NCBI GenBank assembly: GCA_041687255.1
Contig: JAWLCL010000001.1
Span: 124,001 to 188,000, forward strand
Length of the DNA: 64,000 bases
Direction: 5' to 3'
DNA from: Mariniphaga sp041687255
Lineage (GTDB): Bacteria; Bacteroidota; Bacteroidia; Bacteroidales; Prolixibacteraceae
In this document: positions 25,320 to 33,301 of the stretch, one piece after another
Position numbering within the stretch: the first letter of the stretch is position 1
How the letters are laid out: each line of letters opens with the position of its first letter
Notes under the pieces: generated by a model
Databases searched by the model: none
What the model was told of the DNA's origin: nothing
What the model saw: the letters and a program-made list of their open reading frames with translations, nothing else
Program-made: the position numbers and the translations under genes

Positions 25320-26192
25320 TTAAATTCCGAGTTTTTCCTTAACAAGAGAGGGGATTTCACCCGGTTCTTTCGCTACCGGCACACCGGCCTCATCAAATGC
25401 TTTAATCTTTTCTTCAGCTGTTCCCGATCCGCTTGAAATAATAGCGCCGGCATGTCCCATTCTTTTTCCCGGAGGTGCCGATTGGCCGGCAATAAATGCC
25501 ACTACAGGCTTGGTCATTTTTTCCTTTATGTATTTTGCTGCCTGTTCTTCAGCGTCTCCGCCAATTTCCCCGATAAGTACAACCGCATCGGTTGCCGGAT
25601 CATTTTCATACATATCGAGCAGATCGATAAAATACAACCCCGACACCGGGTCACCTCCGATACCTACGCAGGTCGATTGGCCCAGGTCATTTTCTGTGAG
25701 CATATTCACCACTTCATAGGTTAGGGTGCCTGAGCGGGAGATGAGTCCTACATTACCCTTTTTAAATATCATGCCCGGTAATATGCCTATAAGGCATTCA
25801 TCGGGAGTAATCAGCCCCGGGCAGTTTGCTCCAATCATTTTGGTGCCGTTTTGCTTCAATACTGTTGTGGCTTTCATCATATCCTGAACCGGCACTCCTT
25901 CGGTAATACATACCACCAGTTCAACGCCGGCATAGCTGGCTTCCATAATGGCATCGCCGGCAAACGGTGCCGGAACAAAAATTACCGATGCATTGGCTCC
26001 CGTAGCTTTTACGGCTTCTTCCACAGTGTTGAATACGGGAACACCATCCACATCAGTGCCTCCTTTTCCGGGGGAAATGCCTCCAACAACATTGGTTCCG
26101 TATTCTTTCATTTTGCTGGTATGAAAACCACCATCGCGGCCGGTAATACCCTGCACAATAACTTTTGTGTCTTTATTTATAAGTATACTCAT
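25320..26192 (-). CDS. sucD: Succinyl-CoA ligase, alpha subunit
   Basis: Partner of SucC in the TCA-cycle step that converts succinyl-CoA to succinate with nucleoside triphosphate formation. 290 residues, as expected. CoA-binding Rossmann domain first (VQGITGRDGGFHTSKMKEYG, about 13-32; IFVPAPFAGDAIMEA, about 71-85). The phosphorylated His lies in KRMGHAGAIISSGSGTA (about 246). It follows sucC by 38 nt on the same strand, so the subunits are co-expressed, with beta before alpha. Confidence 0.97.
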   Translation of the reverse strand: MSILINKDTKVIVQGITGRDGGFHTSKMKEYGTNVVGGISPGKGGTDVDGVPVFNTVEEAVKATGANASVIFVPAPFAGDAIMEASYAGVELVVCITEGVPVQDMMKATTVLKQNGTKMIGANCPGLITPDECLIGILPGMIFKKGNVGLISRSGTLTYEVVNMLTENDLGQSTCVGIGGDPVSGLYFIDLLDMYENDPATDAVVLIGEIGGDAEEQAAKYIKEKMTKPVVAFIAGQSAPPGKRMGHAGAIISSGSGTAEEKIKAFDEAGVPVAKEPGEIPSLVKEKLGI

Positions 26193-26230
26193 TATACGAA
26201 TCTTTAGGCTTTAAATTTAATAGTTAATTT

Positions 26231-27370
26231 TTAAATCCCCCGTTTGCTAAGTTCAATTGCCTTTTGTGCTGCTTCGCTCATGGTTGAAACCGTTGGCAGC
26301 CCAAATTCCCTGATGATATCAAGCCCTTCTTTGGCATTGGTGCCCGAGAGGCGAATAACAACCGGTATGTCGGTATTTATTTCTTTCATGGCTGTCACCA
26401 ACCCACGTGCTACATCATCGCAACGGGTAATGCCGCCAAAAATGTTTATCATTACCGCCTTAACATTGCTGTCGCTCAGTAATATATTCATCGCTTCAAC
26501 TACCTTTTCAGGATTCGAGGAACCGCCAATATCGAGGAAGTTGGCAGGTTCACCTCCATACAGCTTTATCATGTCCATTGTAGCCATAGCCAGGCCTGCG
26601 CCATTTACCATACAACCGATATTGCCGTCGAGTTTAATGTAGGAAAGCCCTTTTTCATTGGCATCAATCTCTTTTTCTTCATCGGGGGTGGCTTCCCTGA
26701 GGGATAGAATTTGTGACTGCCGGAAGAGGGCATTGTCATCAAAGTTCATCTTACCATCAATAGCCAGTACCTGCTTGTCGGGCGTAACCACCAGCGGGTT
26801 TATTTCTGCCAGTGAAGAGTCGGTATCAACGTACAGCTTATAAAGCTTAACCAAAATAGCTGACGCCTGCCGCATCTGTTTGGGATCGTCAAACAACTGA
26901 AGCGCTATTTTACGTGCCTGCCAGTCCATTAAACCCATAACCGGATCAATGCTCATCTTAATGATTTTCTCGGGCGATACACGTGCCACTTCTTCTATTT
27001 CAACACCACCCTCGGCGCTTGCCATCAGGGTTATTGATTTGGTATTTCTGTCGTTGATTAAGCCTACATAGAATTCTTTCTCAATATCAACGGCATCGGC
27101 CACCAATACTTTTTCTACTGTCAAACCCTTAATGTCCATACCAAGAATCTGACCGGCTTTTTCAACCGCTTCGGCTTTTGTACTTGCCAGTTTTACACCA
27201 CCGGCTTTCCCTCTGCCTCCTACATGCACCTGGGCCTTCACTACCCTCAGCCTGTCATCATCGGGTACTTTTGATTTGACTTCTTCAACAGAATGGCATA
27301 CTACACCATCCGGAACAGGAATGCCGTACTCTTTGAATAAATTTCGGGCCTGAAATTCGTGAATTTTCAT
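26231..27370 (-). CDS. sucC: ADP-forming succinyl-CoA ligase, beta subunit
   Basis: Nucleotide-binding subunit of succinyl-CoA synthetase. 379 residues with an ATP-grasp domain (about 1-235: MKIHEFQARNLFKEYGIPVP, KAQVHVGGRGKAGGVKLA, Mg-binding AEINPLVV and AIDGKMNFDDNALFR) and a C-terminal Rossmann-like CoA-ligase domain (about 240-379: GAGLAMATMDMIKLYGGEPA, INIFGGITRCDDVARG). All expected motifs are intact. First gene of the sucCD operon. Confidence 0.97.
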   Translation of the reverse strand: MKIHEFQARNLFKEYGIPVPDGVVCHSVEEVKSKVPDDDRLRVVKAQVHVGGRGKAGGVKLASTKAEAVEKAGQILGMDIKGLTVEKVLVADAVDIEKEFYVGLINDRNTKSITLMASAEGGVEIEEVARVSPEKIIKMSIDPVMGLMDWQARKIALQLFDDPKQMRQASAILVKLYKLYVDTDSSLAEINPLVVTPDKQVLAIDGKMNFDDNALFRQSQILSLREATPDEEKEIDANEKGLSYIKLDGNIGCMVNGAGLAMATMDMIKLYGGEPANFLDIGGSSNPEKVVEAMNILLSDSNVKAVMINIFGGITRCDDVARGLVTAMKEINTDIPVVIRLSGTNAKEGLDIIREFGLPTVSTMSEAAQKAIELSKRGI

Positions 27371-27690
27371 GTTATTATTTTAGTTGTACTGAAGTGAAAA
27401 ATAAATTCCAAAATTACCAAATATTTAATAATCGAGAACTATCAATATGTGCCTTTTTTTATGACATTTAGCATTGTTAGCCCCTATTTTGCTAATAAAG
27501 GTTTTTTTAATGAGTCAGAAATTCAAGGCACTGACTTTCAATTTTTTTTTTCAACACCTCTAATAGTTTATTGTTCTGAAATCTGACCGGAAAATTAAGC
27601 TTTCGGCACAATTGTACCCGGTGTTCATCTGAATTGAAAGGGTTGGCAGATCATTTTTTTCAGTTAGATTTGCATCAAATTTCTGAATAA
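27371..27690. promoter_or_regulatory. Divergent promoter region between sucCD and the SIS gene (320 nt)
   Basis: On the minus strand TAATTTTG (complement of 27409-27416) could drive sucCD, with a leader of about 35 nt; no good -33 element was found. On the plus strand TTG (27643-27645), 19 nt, TAGATTTG (27665-27672) forms a well-spaced promoter whose box ends 18 nt before the ATG at 27691. The AT-rich middle shows nothing else. Confidence 0.5.
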
Positions 27691-28353
27691 ATGGAAGAGC
27701 TGATTCAAAATATAATTTCCCGGGAAGCTGAAGCAGTAAAAAGGATTCCTGTTAATGATTCTTATATGAAGGCGGTAGAGCTGATCTACCGTCATGTACA
27801 TCAGTTGAAGGGTAAACTTGTCACCAGCGGAATGGGAAAAGCCGGACAAATTGCCCAAAATATTGCCACCACTTTCAGTTCAACCGGCACCCCGGCTGTT
27901 TTTCTGCATCCCAGCGATTCACAACATGGTGATTTGGGAATAATCCAGGAAAATGATGTGCTGCTTTTGATCTCAAATTCAGGCAAAACACGTGAAATCC
28001 TGGAACTGGTGGTGCTGGCTGAAAACCTGCAACCGGGCATTCCGCTAATTTCTATTTCCGGGAATAAGGAAAGCATTCTGGCTAAAAATGCCGATGTGTT
28101 TCTGTACACCGGAAACCCTGATGAAGTTTGTCCGCTTGGGCTTACTCCCACCACTTCAACGACAGTATTTACTGTTATGGGCGATGCCCTGGTGGTGGCG
28201 CTTATGAACAAAATAGGTTTTACCAGCAGCGACTATGCCAAACGACACCATGGAGGCTATTTGGGCGACAAATCCCGCCTGCAGGCCGGGGCTTTGAAAA
28301 CTCTGGCTACGGAGGAGCAGGCAAAGGCTCAGGCAAAATCAAAAAAGAATTGA
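27691..28353 (+). CDS. SIS-domain sugar-phosphate isomerase, KdsD/KpsF type without CBS domains
   Basis: Likely D-arabinose 5-phosphate isomerase (ribulose-5-P to arabinose-5-P, precursor of Kdo for lipid A/LPS core). SIS motifs: VTSGMGKAGQIAQNIATTFSS (about 46-66), SNSGKTREIL (about 95-104) and TPTTSTTVFTVMGDALVVAL (about 152-171). The catalytic-type ending AKRHHGGYLG corresponds to the family's HPGGxLG, with His in the Pro position. It is 220 residues, lacking the C-terminal CBS pair of the typical 320-residue enzyme, with a Lys/Ala-rich tail instead. CBS-less forms are known in Bacteroides-type genomes. No other Kdo gene lies nearby. Confidence 0.82.
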   Translation: MEELIQNIISREAEAVKRIPVNDSYMKAVELIYRHVHQLKGKLVTSGMGKAGQIAQNIATTFSSTGTPAVFLHPSDSQHGDLGIIQENDVLLLISNSGKTREILELVVLAENLQPGIPLISISGNKESILAKNADVFLYTGNPDEVCPLGLTPTTSTTVFTVMGDALVVALMNKIGFTSSDYAKRHHGGYLGDKSRLQAGALKTLATEEQAKAQAKSKKN

Positions 28354-28487
28354 GTGGCAGCAACATGCCGCAGGAATAGTAAAGAGTAAACCACCTGCAT
28401 CATTGTCCTTAAAGTCCTTAGTGTTTTTAAAGAAAATTTTTAGTTTTTATAAGAAGAAATTATCCTGTTAAATTAAAAAATTACCAT

Positions 28488-29036
28488 ATGCGAATTACCA
28501 GGCATAACACCTCAGCATTAATAATCGACATTCAGGAACGGCTGTTTCCGGTAATGTGGGAAAAGGAGAAACTGTTGAAAAATTGTCAGTTGTTCATCCG
28601 GGGAGTGTTACAACTTGGAATCCCGGTCACCGTTACCCAACAATATACCCGTGGGTTAGGTGAAACCATCGAAGGAATAAAAAACGTTTTTCCTGAATTT
28701 AATTTCATCGAAAAAAGGGAGTTCAGTTGCTGCGATGAACCTTCGGTTATCGAAAAGCTGAAAAAGGAACAGGCAAAAAATATTCTCATCTGTGGCATTG
28801 AATCACATGTATGCGTGCTTCAAACAGCTATCGATTTAAAAGAGAGCGGCTTAAACCCGGTGGTGGTTATCGACGGTGTTTCATCACGGACTCCTGAGAG
28901 CATTGAAATTGCTAAAGAAAGGTTTCGGTTTGAAGATATAATGATGACCTCGGTTGAATCAATTCTGTTTGAATTGACCCGTACATCAGCAGCGCCCGAA
29001 TTTAAAGCCATTTCCAGCCTGGTCAAACAGGGCTGA
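28488..29036 (+). CDS. Isochorismatase-family cysteine hydrolase
   Basis: 182-residue cytosolic hydrolase. The Asp-Lys-Cys triad is intact: Asp in ALIIDIQERL (about residue 14), Lys in FIEKREFSC (about 75) and Cys in CGIESHVCVLQTA (about 109), with the usual cis-peptide region before the Cys. The compact form resembles the YcaC/nicotinamidase-like hydrolases that act on small amides or imides; the substrate cannot be read from sequence. It lies between the SIS and PurF-like genes, about 130 nt from each, so co-transcription is possible but not shown. Confidence 0.88.
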   Translation: MRITRHNTSALIIDIQERLFPVMWEKEKLLKNCQLFIRGVLQLGIPVTVTQQYTRGLGETIEGIKNVFPEFNFIEKREFSCCDEPSVIEKLKKEQAKNILICGIESHVCVLQTAIDLKESGLNPVVVIDGVSSRTPESIEIAKERFRFEDIMMTSVESILFELTRTSAAPEFKAISSLVKQG

Positions 29037-29168
29037 ACGATGAATTCCCCAGTACACCAATAGCTTAATTGCTGTCTGTTGGCAGTTTGTTGAAAAAGTA
29101 ATTTCAAGCGGCGGCAGTTAAGCAGTAAAATGTTCTAATTTTCGAATCTGATTATAAAACAAGAATCA

Positions 29169-30584
29169 ATGAGTGGATTTTTCGGGGCTATTTCCAAAGT
29201 GAGTTGTATTTCGGTCGTGTTTTACGGAACCGATTATCATTCCCACCTGGGAACAAAAAGGGCCGGTATGGCATTCTATAATCCTGAAGAGGGATTTCAG
29301 AGGGCCATTCACAGCCTGGAGGATGGTTATTTTCGTACCAAGTTTGAGGATGACCTGGTTAAATTCAGCGGGAATGCCGGCATAGGTGTCATCAGCGATT
29401 CCGAGGCGCAGCCCATTGTGGCCAATTCCCACCTGGGGAAATTTGCCATTTCAACCGTAAGCAAAATTAATAATGCCAACGAACTGGAGGAGGAATTTCT
29501 CCAGAACCACCGCACTTTTTCCGAAACAAGTCAGGGAAGCGTTAACCCTACTGAATTAGTAGCCATGCTGATTGCCGAAGGTGAAGATTTTAGTTCAGGC
29601 ATTGAAAATGTTTATAAAAAAATAAATGGTTCCTGCTCCATACTTATTCTGACGGAAAATTCAATCATTGCCGCACGCGATTACCTTGGTAGAACCCCCG
29701 TAATAATCGGCAAAAATGGCAACGGTTATGCCGTTGCTTCTGAAACAAGTGCATTTCCAAACCTCGATTACGAGATAGAAAAATATCTGGGCCCGGGTGA
29801 AATCGTCCGGATTACTGCTGAAGGCTATGAACAGCTTCGAAAACCCGAAAAAAAGATGCAGGTTTGTTCATTCCTTTGGGTTTACTACGGCTATCCGCCC
29901 TCGTATTACGAAGGAATTAATGTTGACGAGGTAAGATACCGCTGTGGCGCTGCCATTGCCCGCAGGGATACAGTGGAAGCTGATTTTGTTGCAGGTATTC
30001 CCGATTCGGGCCTGGGGCATGCCATTGGTTACAGCAATGAACGAAAGATACCTTACATGAGACCTTATGCCAAGTATACCCCTACATGGCCACGGAGCTT
30101 TATGCCCCAGAACCAGGTTACCCGCGAACTGGTAGCTAAAATGAAACTGATTCCCAACCCTGCCATAATTAAGGGAAAACGTGGAGTGTTCCTCGATGAT
30201 TCGATTGTACGCGGGACCCAGCTTAGAGATAATACCCGCGACTTGTACAACGAAGGCATTAAAGAAGTACATATGCGCATTGCCTGCCCTCCGCTTACCT
30301 ATCCCTGTGAATACCTCAATTTCTCCCGCTCACGGCAGGCCCTGGAACTGGCAACACGTAAAGCTGTCAAAGAGATTGTCGGTGATGAAGAGGCAGATAT
30401 GGCCAAGTACTCTAATCCTGAAACAGAGGAGTATAGATTAATGGTAGAAAAAATAAGGGTCAACCTCGGATTAACCACACTGCAGTTTCAGGCACTGCCC
30501 GATTTGGTGGAAGCCATAGGTTTGCCTAAGGAAGATTTATGTACCCATTGCTGGGATGGAAGCAGTTATTCGGGATATTGCTAA
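29169..30584 (+). CDS. PurF-like class II glutamine amidotransferase / phosphoribosyltransferase with Ser2
   Basis: 471 residues aligned with amidophosphoribosyltransferase: an N-terminal Ntn glutaminase fold (about 1-235) and a PRTase domain (about 250-450) with VAGIPDSGLGHAIGY and the PRPP loop GVFLDDSIVRGTQL (about 338-351). Cys residues match the Fe-S ligands of Bacillus-type PurF: VCSFLWVYYGYP, YPCEYLNF and the late CTHC. The decisive oddity is the N terminus: MSGFFG stands where PurF has MCGxxG, so the nucleophile is Ser, not Cys. I recall similar MSGFFG proteins as a second PurF paralogue across Bacteroidota. It may therefore be ammonia-dependent, a Ser-Ntn enzyme, or a protein with a different role; true purF should be elsewhere. 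Confidence 0.8.
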   Translation: MSGFFGAISKVSCISVVFYGTDYHSHLGTKRAGMAFYNPEEGFQRAIHSLEDGYFRTKFEDDLVKFSGNAGIGVISDSEAQPIVANSHLGKFAISTVSKINNANELEEEFLQNHRTFSETSQGSVNPTELVAMLIAEGEDFSSGIENVYKKINGSCSILILTENSIIAARDYLGRTPVIIGKNGNGYAVASETSAFPNLDYEIEKYLGPGEIVRITAEGYEQLRKPEKKMQVCSFLWVYYGYPPSYYEGINVDEVRYRCGAAIARRDTVEADFVAGIPDSGLGHAIGYSNERKIPYMRPYAKYTPTWPRSFMPQNQVTRELVAKMKLIPNPAIIKGKRGVFLDDSIVRGTQLRDNTRDLYNEGIKEVHMRIACPPLTYPCEYLNFSRSRQALELATRKAVKEIVGDEEADMAKYSNPETEEYRLMVEKIRVNLGLTTLQFQALPDLVEAIGLPKEDLCTHCWDGSSYSGYC

Positions 30585-30612
30585 TTTTGTAAGCCCCTAA
30601 AAAGAATGAACA

Positions 30613-31371
30613 ATGATTGAAATATGTGCTGTAGCTTCAGGTAGTAACGGAAACTGCTATTATATAGGTAATGAAACTGCCGCAATACTGGTCGATGCAG
30701 GTGTTTCATGCAGGCAAATCCTTAACCGGATGACTGAGAAAGGCCTGGACCCTGCCAAAATTAAGGCTGTATTTATTTCACATGAACACAGCGATCACAT
30801 GAGAGGAGCCCGGGTGCTGGAAAAGAAGCTGAAAGTGCCGGTGTACCTTACCGCCCGTACTTACAACTCGGCTTACCGCAATATGCAGCCAGCATACCCG
30901 CGGTTTTTTGTTCCCGGAACTGAAATTAAGGTGGGGGCATTTACTGTTTACCCTTTTGCCAAAAATCACGATGCCTCCGAACCCTGCTCTTTTCGTGTTG
31001 AACATGAAGGGAAAAATATCGGGGTGTTCACCGATATCGGCGAGCCATGTTCCAATGTAGTTTCCCACCTCGGTTTATGCGATGCGGTTTTTTTGGAATC
31101 GAACTACGATGAAGAAATGCTGATAAAGGGAACTTATCCCTGGTACCTGAAAAAACGAATAGCTTCTCCGGTAGGGCACCTGTCAAACTTACAGGCGCTG
31201 GAGCTGCTCCGGGAAAGCGCAGGTATCAACCTAAAGTGTGTTTTCCTCAGCCATCTTTCGGGAGAAAACAACACCCCTGAACTGGCTTTTGCTACCTGCC
31301 GGGAGCTTTCTTCGAGATTTGAAATAAGACTTACGTCCCGCTACGCCCCGGCCGATGTTTTTACCTTGTAA
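30613..31371 (+). CDS. MBL-fold metallo-hydrolase, WalJ/YycJ type
   Basis: 252-residue metallo-beta-lactamase-fold protein starting with the family signature VASGSNGNCYYIG (residues 7-19), followed by the metal motif SHEHSDH (about 56-62), a later His in NHDASEPCSF, Asp in TDIGEP and the C-terminal His in SHLSGENN. WalJ/YycJ proteins are probable 5'-3' DNA exonucleases linked to repair or cell-wall signalling in Firmicutes; the role in Bacteroidota is less defined. Starts 28 nt after the PurF-like gene, so the two are likely co-transcribed. Downstream lies a repeat-rich non-coding region. Confidence 0.9.
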   Translation: MIEICAVASGSNGNCYYIGNETAAILVDAGVSCRQILNRMTEKGLDPAKIKAVFISHEHSDHMRGARVLEKKLKVPVYLTARTYNSAYRNMQPAYPRFFVPGTEIKVGAFTVYPFAKNHDASEPCSFRVEHEGKNIGVFTDIGEPCSNVVSHLGLCDAVFLESNYDEEMLIKGTYPWYLKKRIASPVGHLSNLQALELLRESAGINLKCVFLSHLSGENNTPELAFATCRELSSRFEIRLTSRYAPADVFTL

Positions 31372-31386
31372 GCCAGCAAGGCCGGG

Positions 31387-31557
31387 CTATGAGGTGTGGG
31401 GCTAAATCCCGGGGGAGGGGATGGCCCGGTTGTTTGTTATCTCCAGCTTGAAAGCTGGGGTTATTGAGGAACCCAACCGCAGGTCCATGAGGGCTATTAA
31501 CCCAAGCATTTACGCTGGGGCTCTGGGGTCAAACCCACCTCCCCCTCCTGACCTGTC
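31387..31557. repeat. REP-like repeat element, copy 1
   Basis: Begins GGGCTATGAGGTGTGGGGCT, contains the hairpin CCAGCTT-GA-AAGCTGG (31443-31458) and a second imperfect one (cccaagc / gctgggg, about 31500-31520), and ends in a pyrimidine tract (ACCTCCCCCTCC, about 31546-31557) complementary to the early GGGGGAGGGG (31420-31429). The ends thus form imperfect inverted repeats. The first 85 nt are about 90% identical to copy 2 at 31797. No coding potential. Confidence 0.7.
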
Positions 31558-31677
31558 TTCCATGCCACTCCGATTGTAATGATTTAATCTGTATGGACTC
31601 TTCCTGTCAGTAACTAGTCGACCTTCTATACGAAATAATTCAGCAAATAGATATACTAGGTTTAATTACGACTCAAA

Positions 31678-31775
31678 AAGGACTTAACAAGGACACAACA
31701 AGGACTTAAATTCGCAATTTATCGAATTAATCCCGACTTTACCCCGACTTTACCACCAAATTACCCCGACTTAAA
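31678..31775. repeat. 11-bp-period repeat array with a central inverted repeat
   Basis: Three 11-mers at 31678-31710 (AAGGACTTAAC, AAGGACACAAC, AAGGACTTAAA), a 21-nt spacer bounded by AATTCG/CGAATT, then four 11-mers at 31732-31775 (CCCGACTTTAC twice, CACCAAATTAC, CCCGACTTAAA). Most units share the core GACTTnA. The period is close to one helical turn. It lies midway between REP-like copies 1 and 2. Confidence 0.75.
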
Positions 31776-31796
31776 ATTTGAGATGAACAGCATAGG

Positions 31797-31996
31797 GGGG
31801 CTATGAGGTTTGGGGCTAAATCCAGGGGGAGGGGATGGTCCGGTTGTTTGCTATCCCCAGCTTGAAAGCAGGGGTTATTATTCCCCGCATTCAAGAAAGG
31901 TATTGGTACCAGCACTGCTGCTGCAACAGTTTATAGCCCCGGCATTTATGCTGGGGATCCAATAGTAATCCTACCTCCCCCTTCTTTTCTATCCCC
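31797..31996. repeat. REP-like repeat element, copy 2
   Basis: Same orientation and opening as copy 1 (GGGCTATGAGGTTTGGGGCT), with a CCCCAGCTTGAAAGCAGGGG hairpin, a CCCCGGCATTTATGCTGGGG hairpin (about 31943-31962) and a terminal pyrimidine tract ACCTCCCCCTTC. The second half differs from copy 1. No ORF. Confidence 0.7.
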
Positions 31997-32090
31997 TACC
32001 TCATGTCAACGGCATGTAGTCATAGCAGGCGGAAGTAAATTCATGTATGAATCCATCCTGAATTCCTTTAACAGGCACCTGAGATAAATA

Positions 32091-32121
32091 AAAAAGGATG
32101 CCACCTGGTGCAGCATCCTTT
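32091..32121 (-). terminator. Terminator of the Bax-inhibitor-1 gene
   Basis: Stem aaggatgc (32094-32101) with gcatcctt (32113-32120). On the minus strand it is followed by a U-tract (complement of AAAAA at 32091-32095). It lies 34 nt past the stop. Confidence 0.75.
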
Positions 32122-32154
32122 CAATATTGGATATTTAATAATTATTTGCTGGAA

Positions 32155-32919
32155 TTAATTTCGGCTGGCAAGTTTCGACAGCAGCCTCAGCATTTCGAGG
32201 TAGAGCCAGATGAGGGTTACCAGCAGTCCGAATGCGCCGTACCATTCCATATATTTGGGAGCGCCTTCATCAGCAGCCCTTTCAATGAATGCAAAGTCGA
32301 GCACCAGGTTTAAGGCGGCAACCACCACTATCACGAGGCTTATGCCGATGCTCAGGTTACTGTTGCCATACAGGAAGGCCATTTCGGCGCCAAACATTCG
32401 GGCAATAAAACTTACGAGGTACATCAGGGCAATGCCACCTGTGGCGGCAAGCACACCCAGCATGAATCCGCGGGTTACTTTTATTATCCCTGTCTTATAC
32501 AAAAAAAGCATGGCAGCAAATACAGCCAGCGTTAATGCCACTGCACGCATTACAATGCCACTGTACTGTGCCTCGAAAATGGCTGACAGACCTCCCAGCA
32601 GCAATCCTTCAAGCACGGCATAAATAGGTACCGACACTGTGGCGCTTTTGGGACGGAATACAGTAACCAATGCTGTAATCAGTCCGCCAATACCTCCGAT
32701 AAGTACCCAGGGCATTACAGCCGACGCGCCGGCTTCAGGAGTTACGGCATTAAAGAATTTGTTCCAGGTATAGAATGCTGCTGCAATGACCAGCAGTAAC
32801 GAAAGTGCGGTTTTATTAACTGTGCCGTTAACGGTCATCACCTCCGAAGAAACAGTTCGATCCCTGTGAAACACACTCGTTTTCAATGCCGGGTTCGATG
32901 ATTTTGACAGATGCATCAT
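32155..32919 (-). CDS. Bax inhibitor-1 / YccA family membrane protein
   Basis: About 254 residues from the ATG at 32919 (a second ATG follows directly at 32916); an in-frame extension to 32988 would add 23 polar/basic residues and is rejected. Seven membrane spans follow a soluble N terminus: for example TALSLLLVIAAAFYTWNKFF, AVMPWVLIGGIGGLITALVTVF, VPIYAVLEGLLLGGLSAIF, LGVLAATGGIALMYLVSFI and LVIVVVAALNLVLDFAFI. The C-terminal part has the conserved DFAFIERAADEGAPKYMEWY stretch and ends LYLEMLRLLSKL. This is the YccA-like branch of the TMBIM family, putative pH-sensitive Ca2+ leak channels. Monocistronic. Confidence 0.93.
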   Translation of the reverse strand: MMHLSKSSNPALKTSVFHRDRTVSSEVMTVNGTVNKTALSLLLVIAAAFYTWNKFFNAVTPEAGASAVMPWVLIGGIGGLITALVTVFRPKSATVSVPIYAVLEGLLLGGLSAIFEAQYSGIVMRAVALTLAVFAAMLFLYKTGIIKVTRGFMLGVLAATGGIALMYLVSFIARMFGAEMAFLYGNSNLSIGISLVIVVVAALNLVLDFAFIERAADEGAPKYMEWYGAFGLLVTLIWLYLEMLRLLSKLASRN

Positions 32920-33044
32920 AACTTTTAAATATAAAGTTTTTATTTTGTTGTAAACAATTCTCTTTGTTTTCGGAGATGAAATTAGCAAAAAACCTGCCAG
33001 ATCGTACTACATGACAGATTTTCTGACAAGCTGCAGAGTAGGTG

Positions 33045-33290
33045 CCGGGCTAAAGCCCGGGGGAGGGTATAATTGGCTTGTCGCCTGGCCCCAGCTTGAA
33101 AGCCGGGGTTATCAAGACCCCCTGTAGTAGCTTCATGCCTTGAAAGTTGGGGTTATCAAGATCCCCTGTAGTAGCTTCATGCCTTGCAAGCTGGGGTTAT
33201 TAAGACCCTCTGCAGCAGCTCCAAACCTTTACAGCCGGCGATTATAACCCCAGCATTTATGCTGGGGGTTTGGCAACAATTCGAACACCC
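33045..33290. repeat. REP-like element with embedded 44-bp tandem repeats, copy 3
   Basis: Opens with the perfect palindrome CCGGGC-TAAA-GCCCGG (33045-33060) and GGGGGAGGG, contains about 3.3 units of a 44-bp tandem repeat (starting at 33096, 33140, 33184 and 33228; units carry CTTGAAAG then GGGGTTAT and GTAGTAGCTTCATGCC), and ends in the 8-bp hairpin CCCCAGCA-TTTA-TGCTGGGG (33248-33267). Related to copies 1 and 2 by the CCCCAGCTTGAAAGC hairpin. It fills most of the 382-nt gap between the Bax-inhibitor and DPP-IV genes. Confidence 0.75.
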
Positions 33291-33301
33291 CCACTCGCAT
33301 C

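Noticed and set aside
29169..30584. Assignment as the purine-pathway enzyme purF
   Set aside because: The catalytic Cys is Ser and the protein belongs to a distinct-looking group, so the symbol purF was withheld.
33265..33295. tRNA-like TTCGAAC word in the third REP-like element
   Set aside because: No cloverleaf can be drawn around it; no tRNA gene was found in the window.
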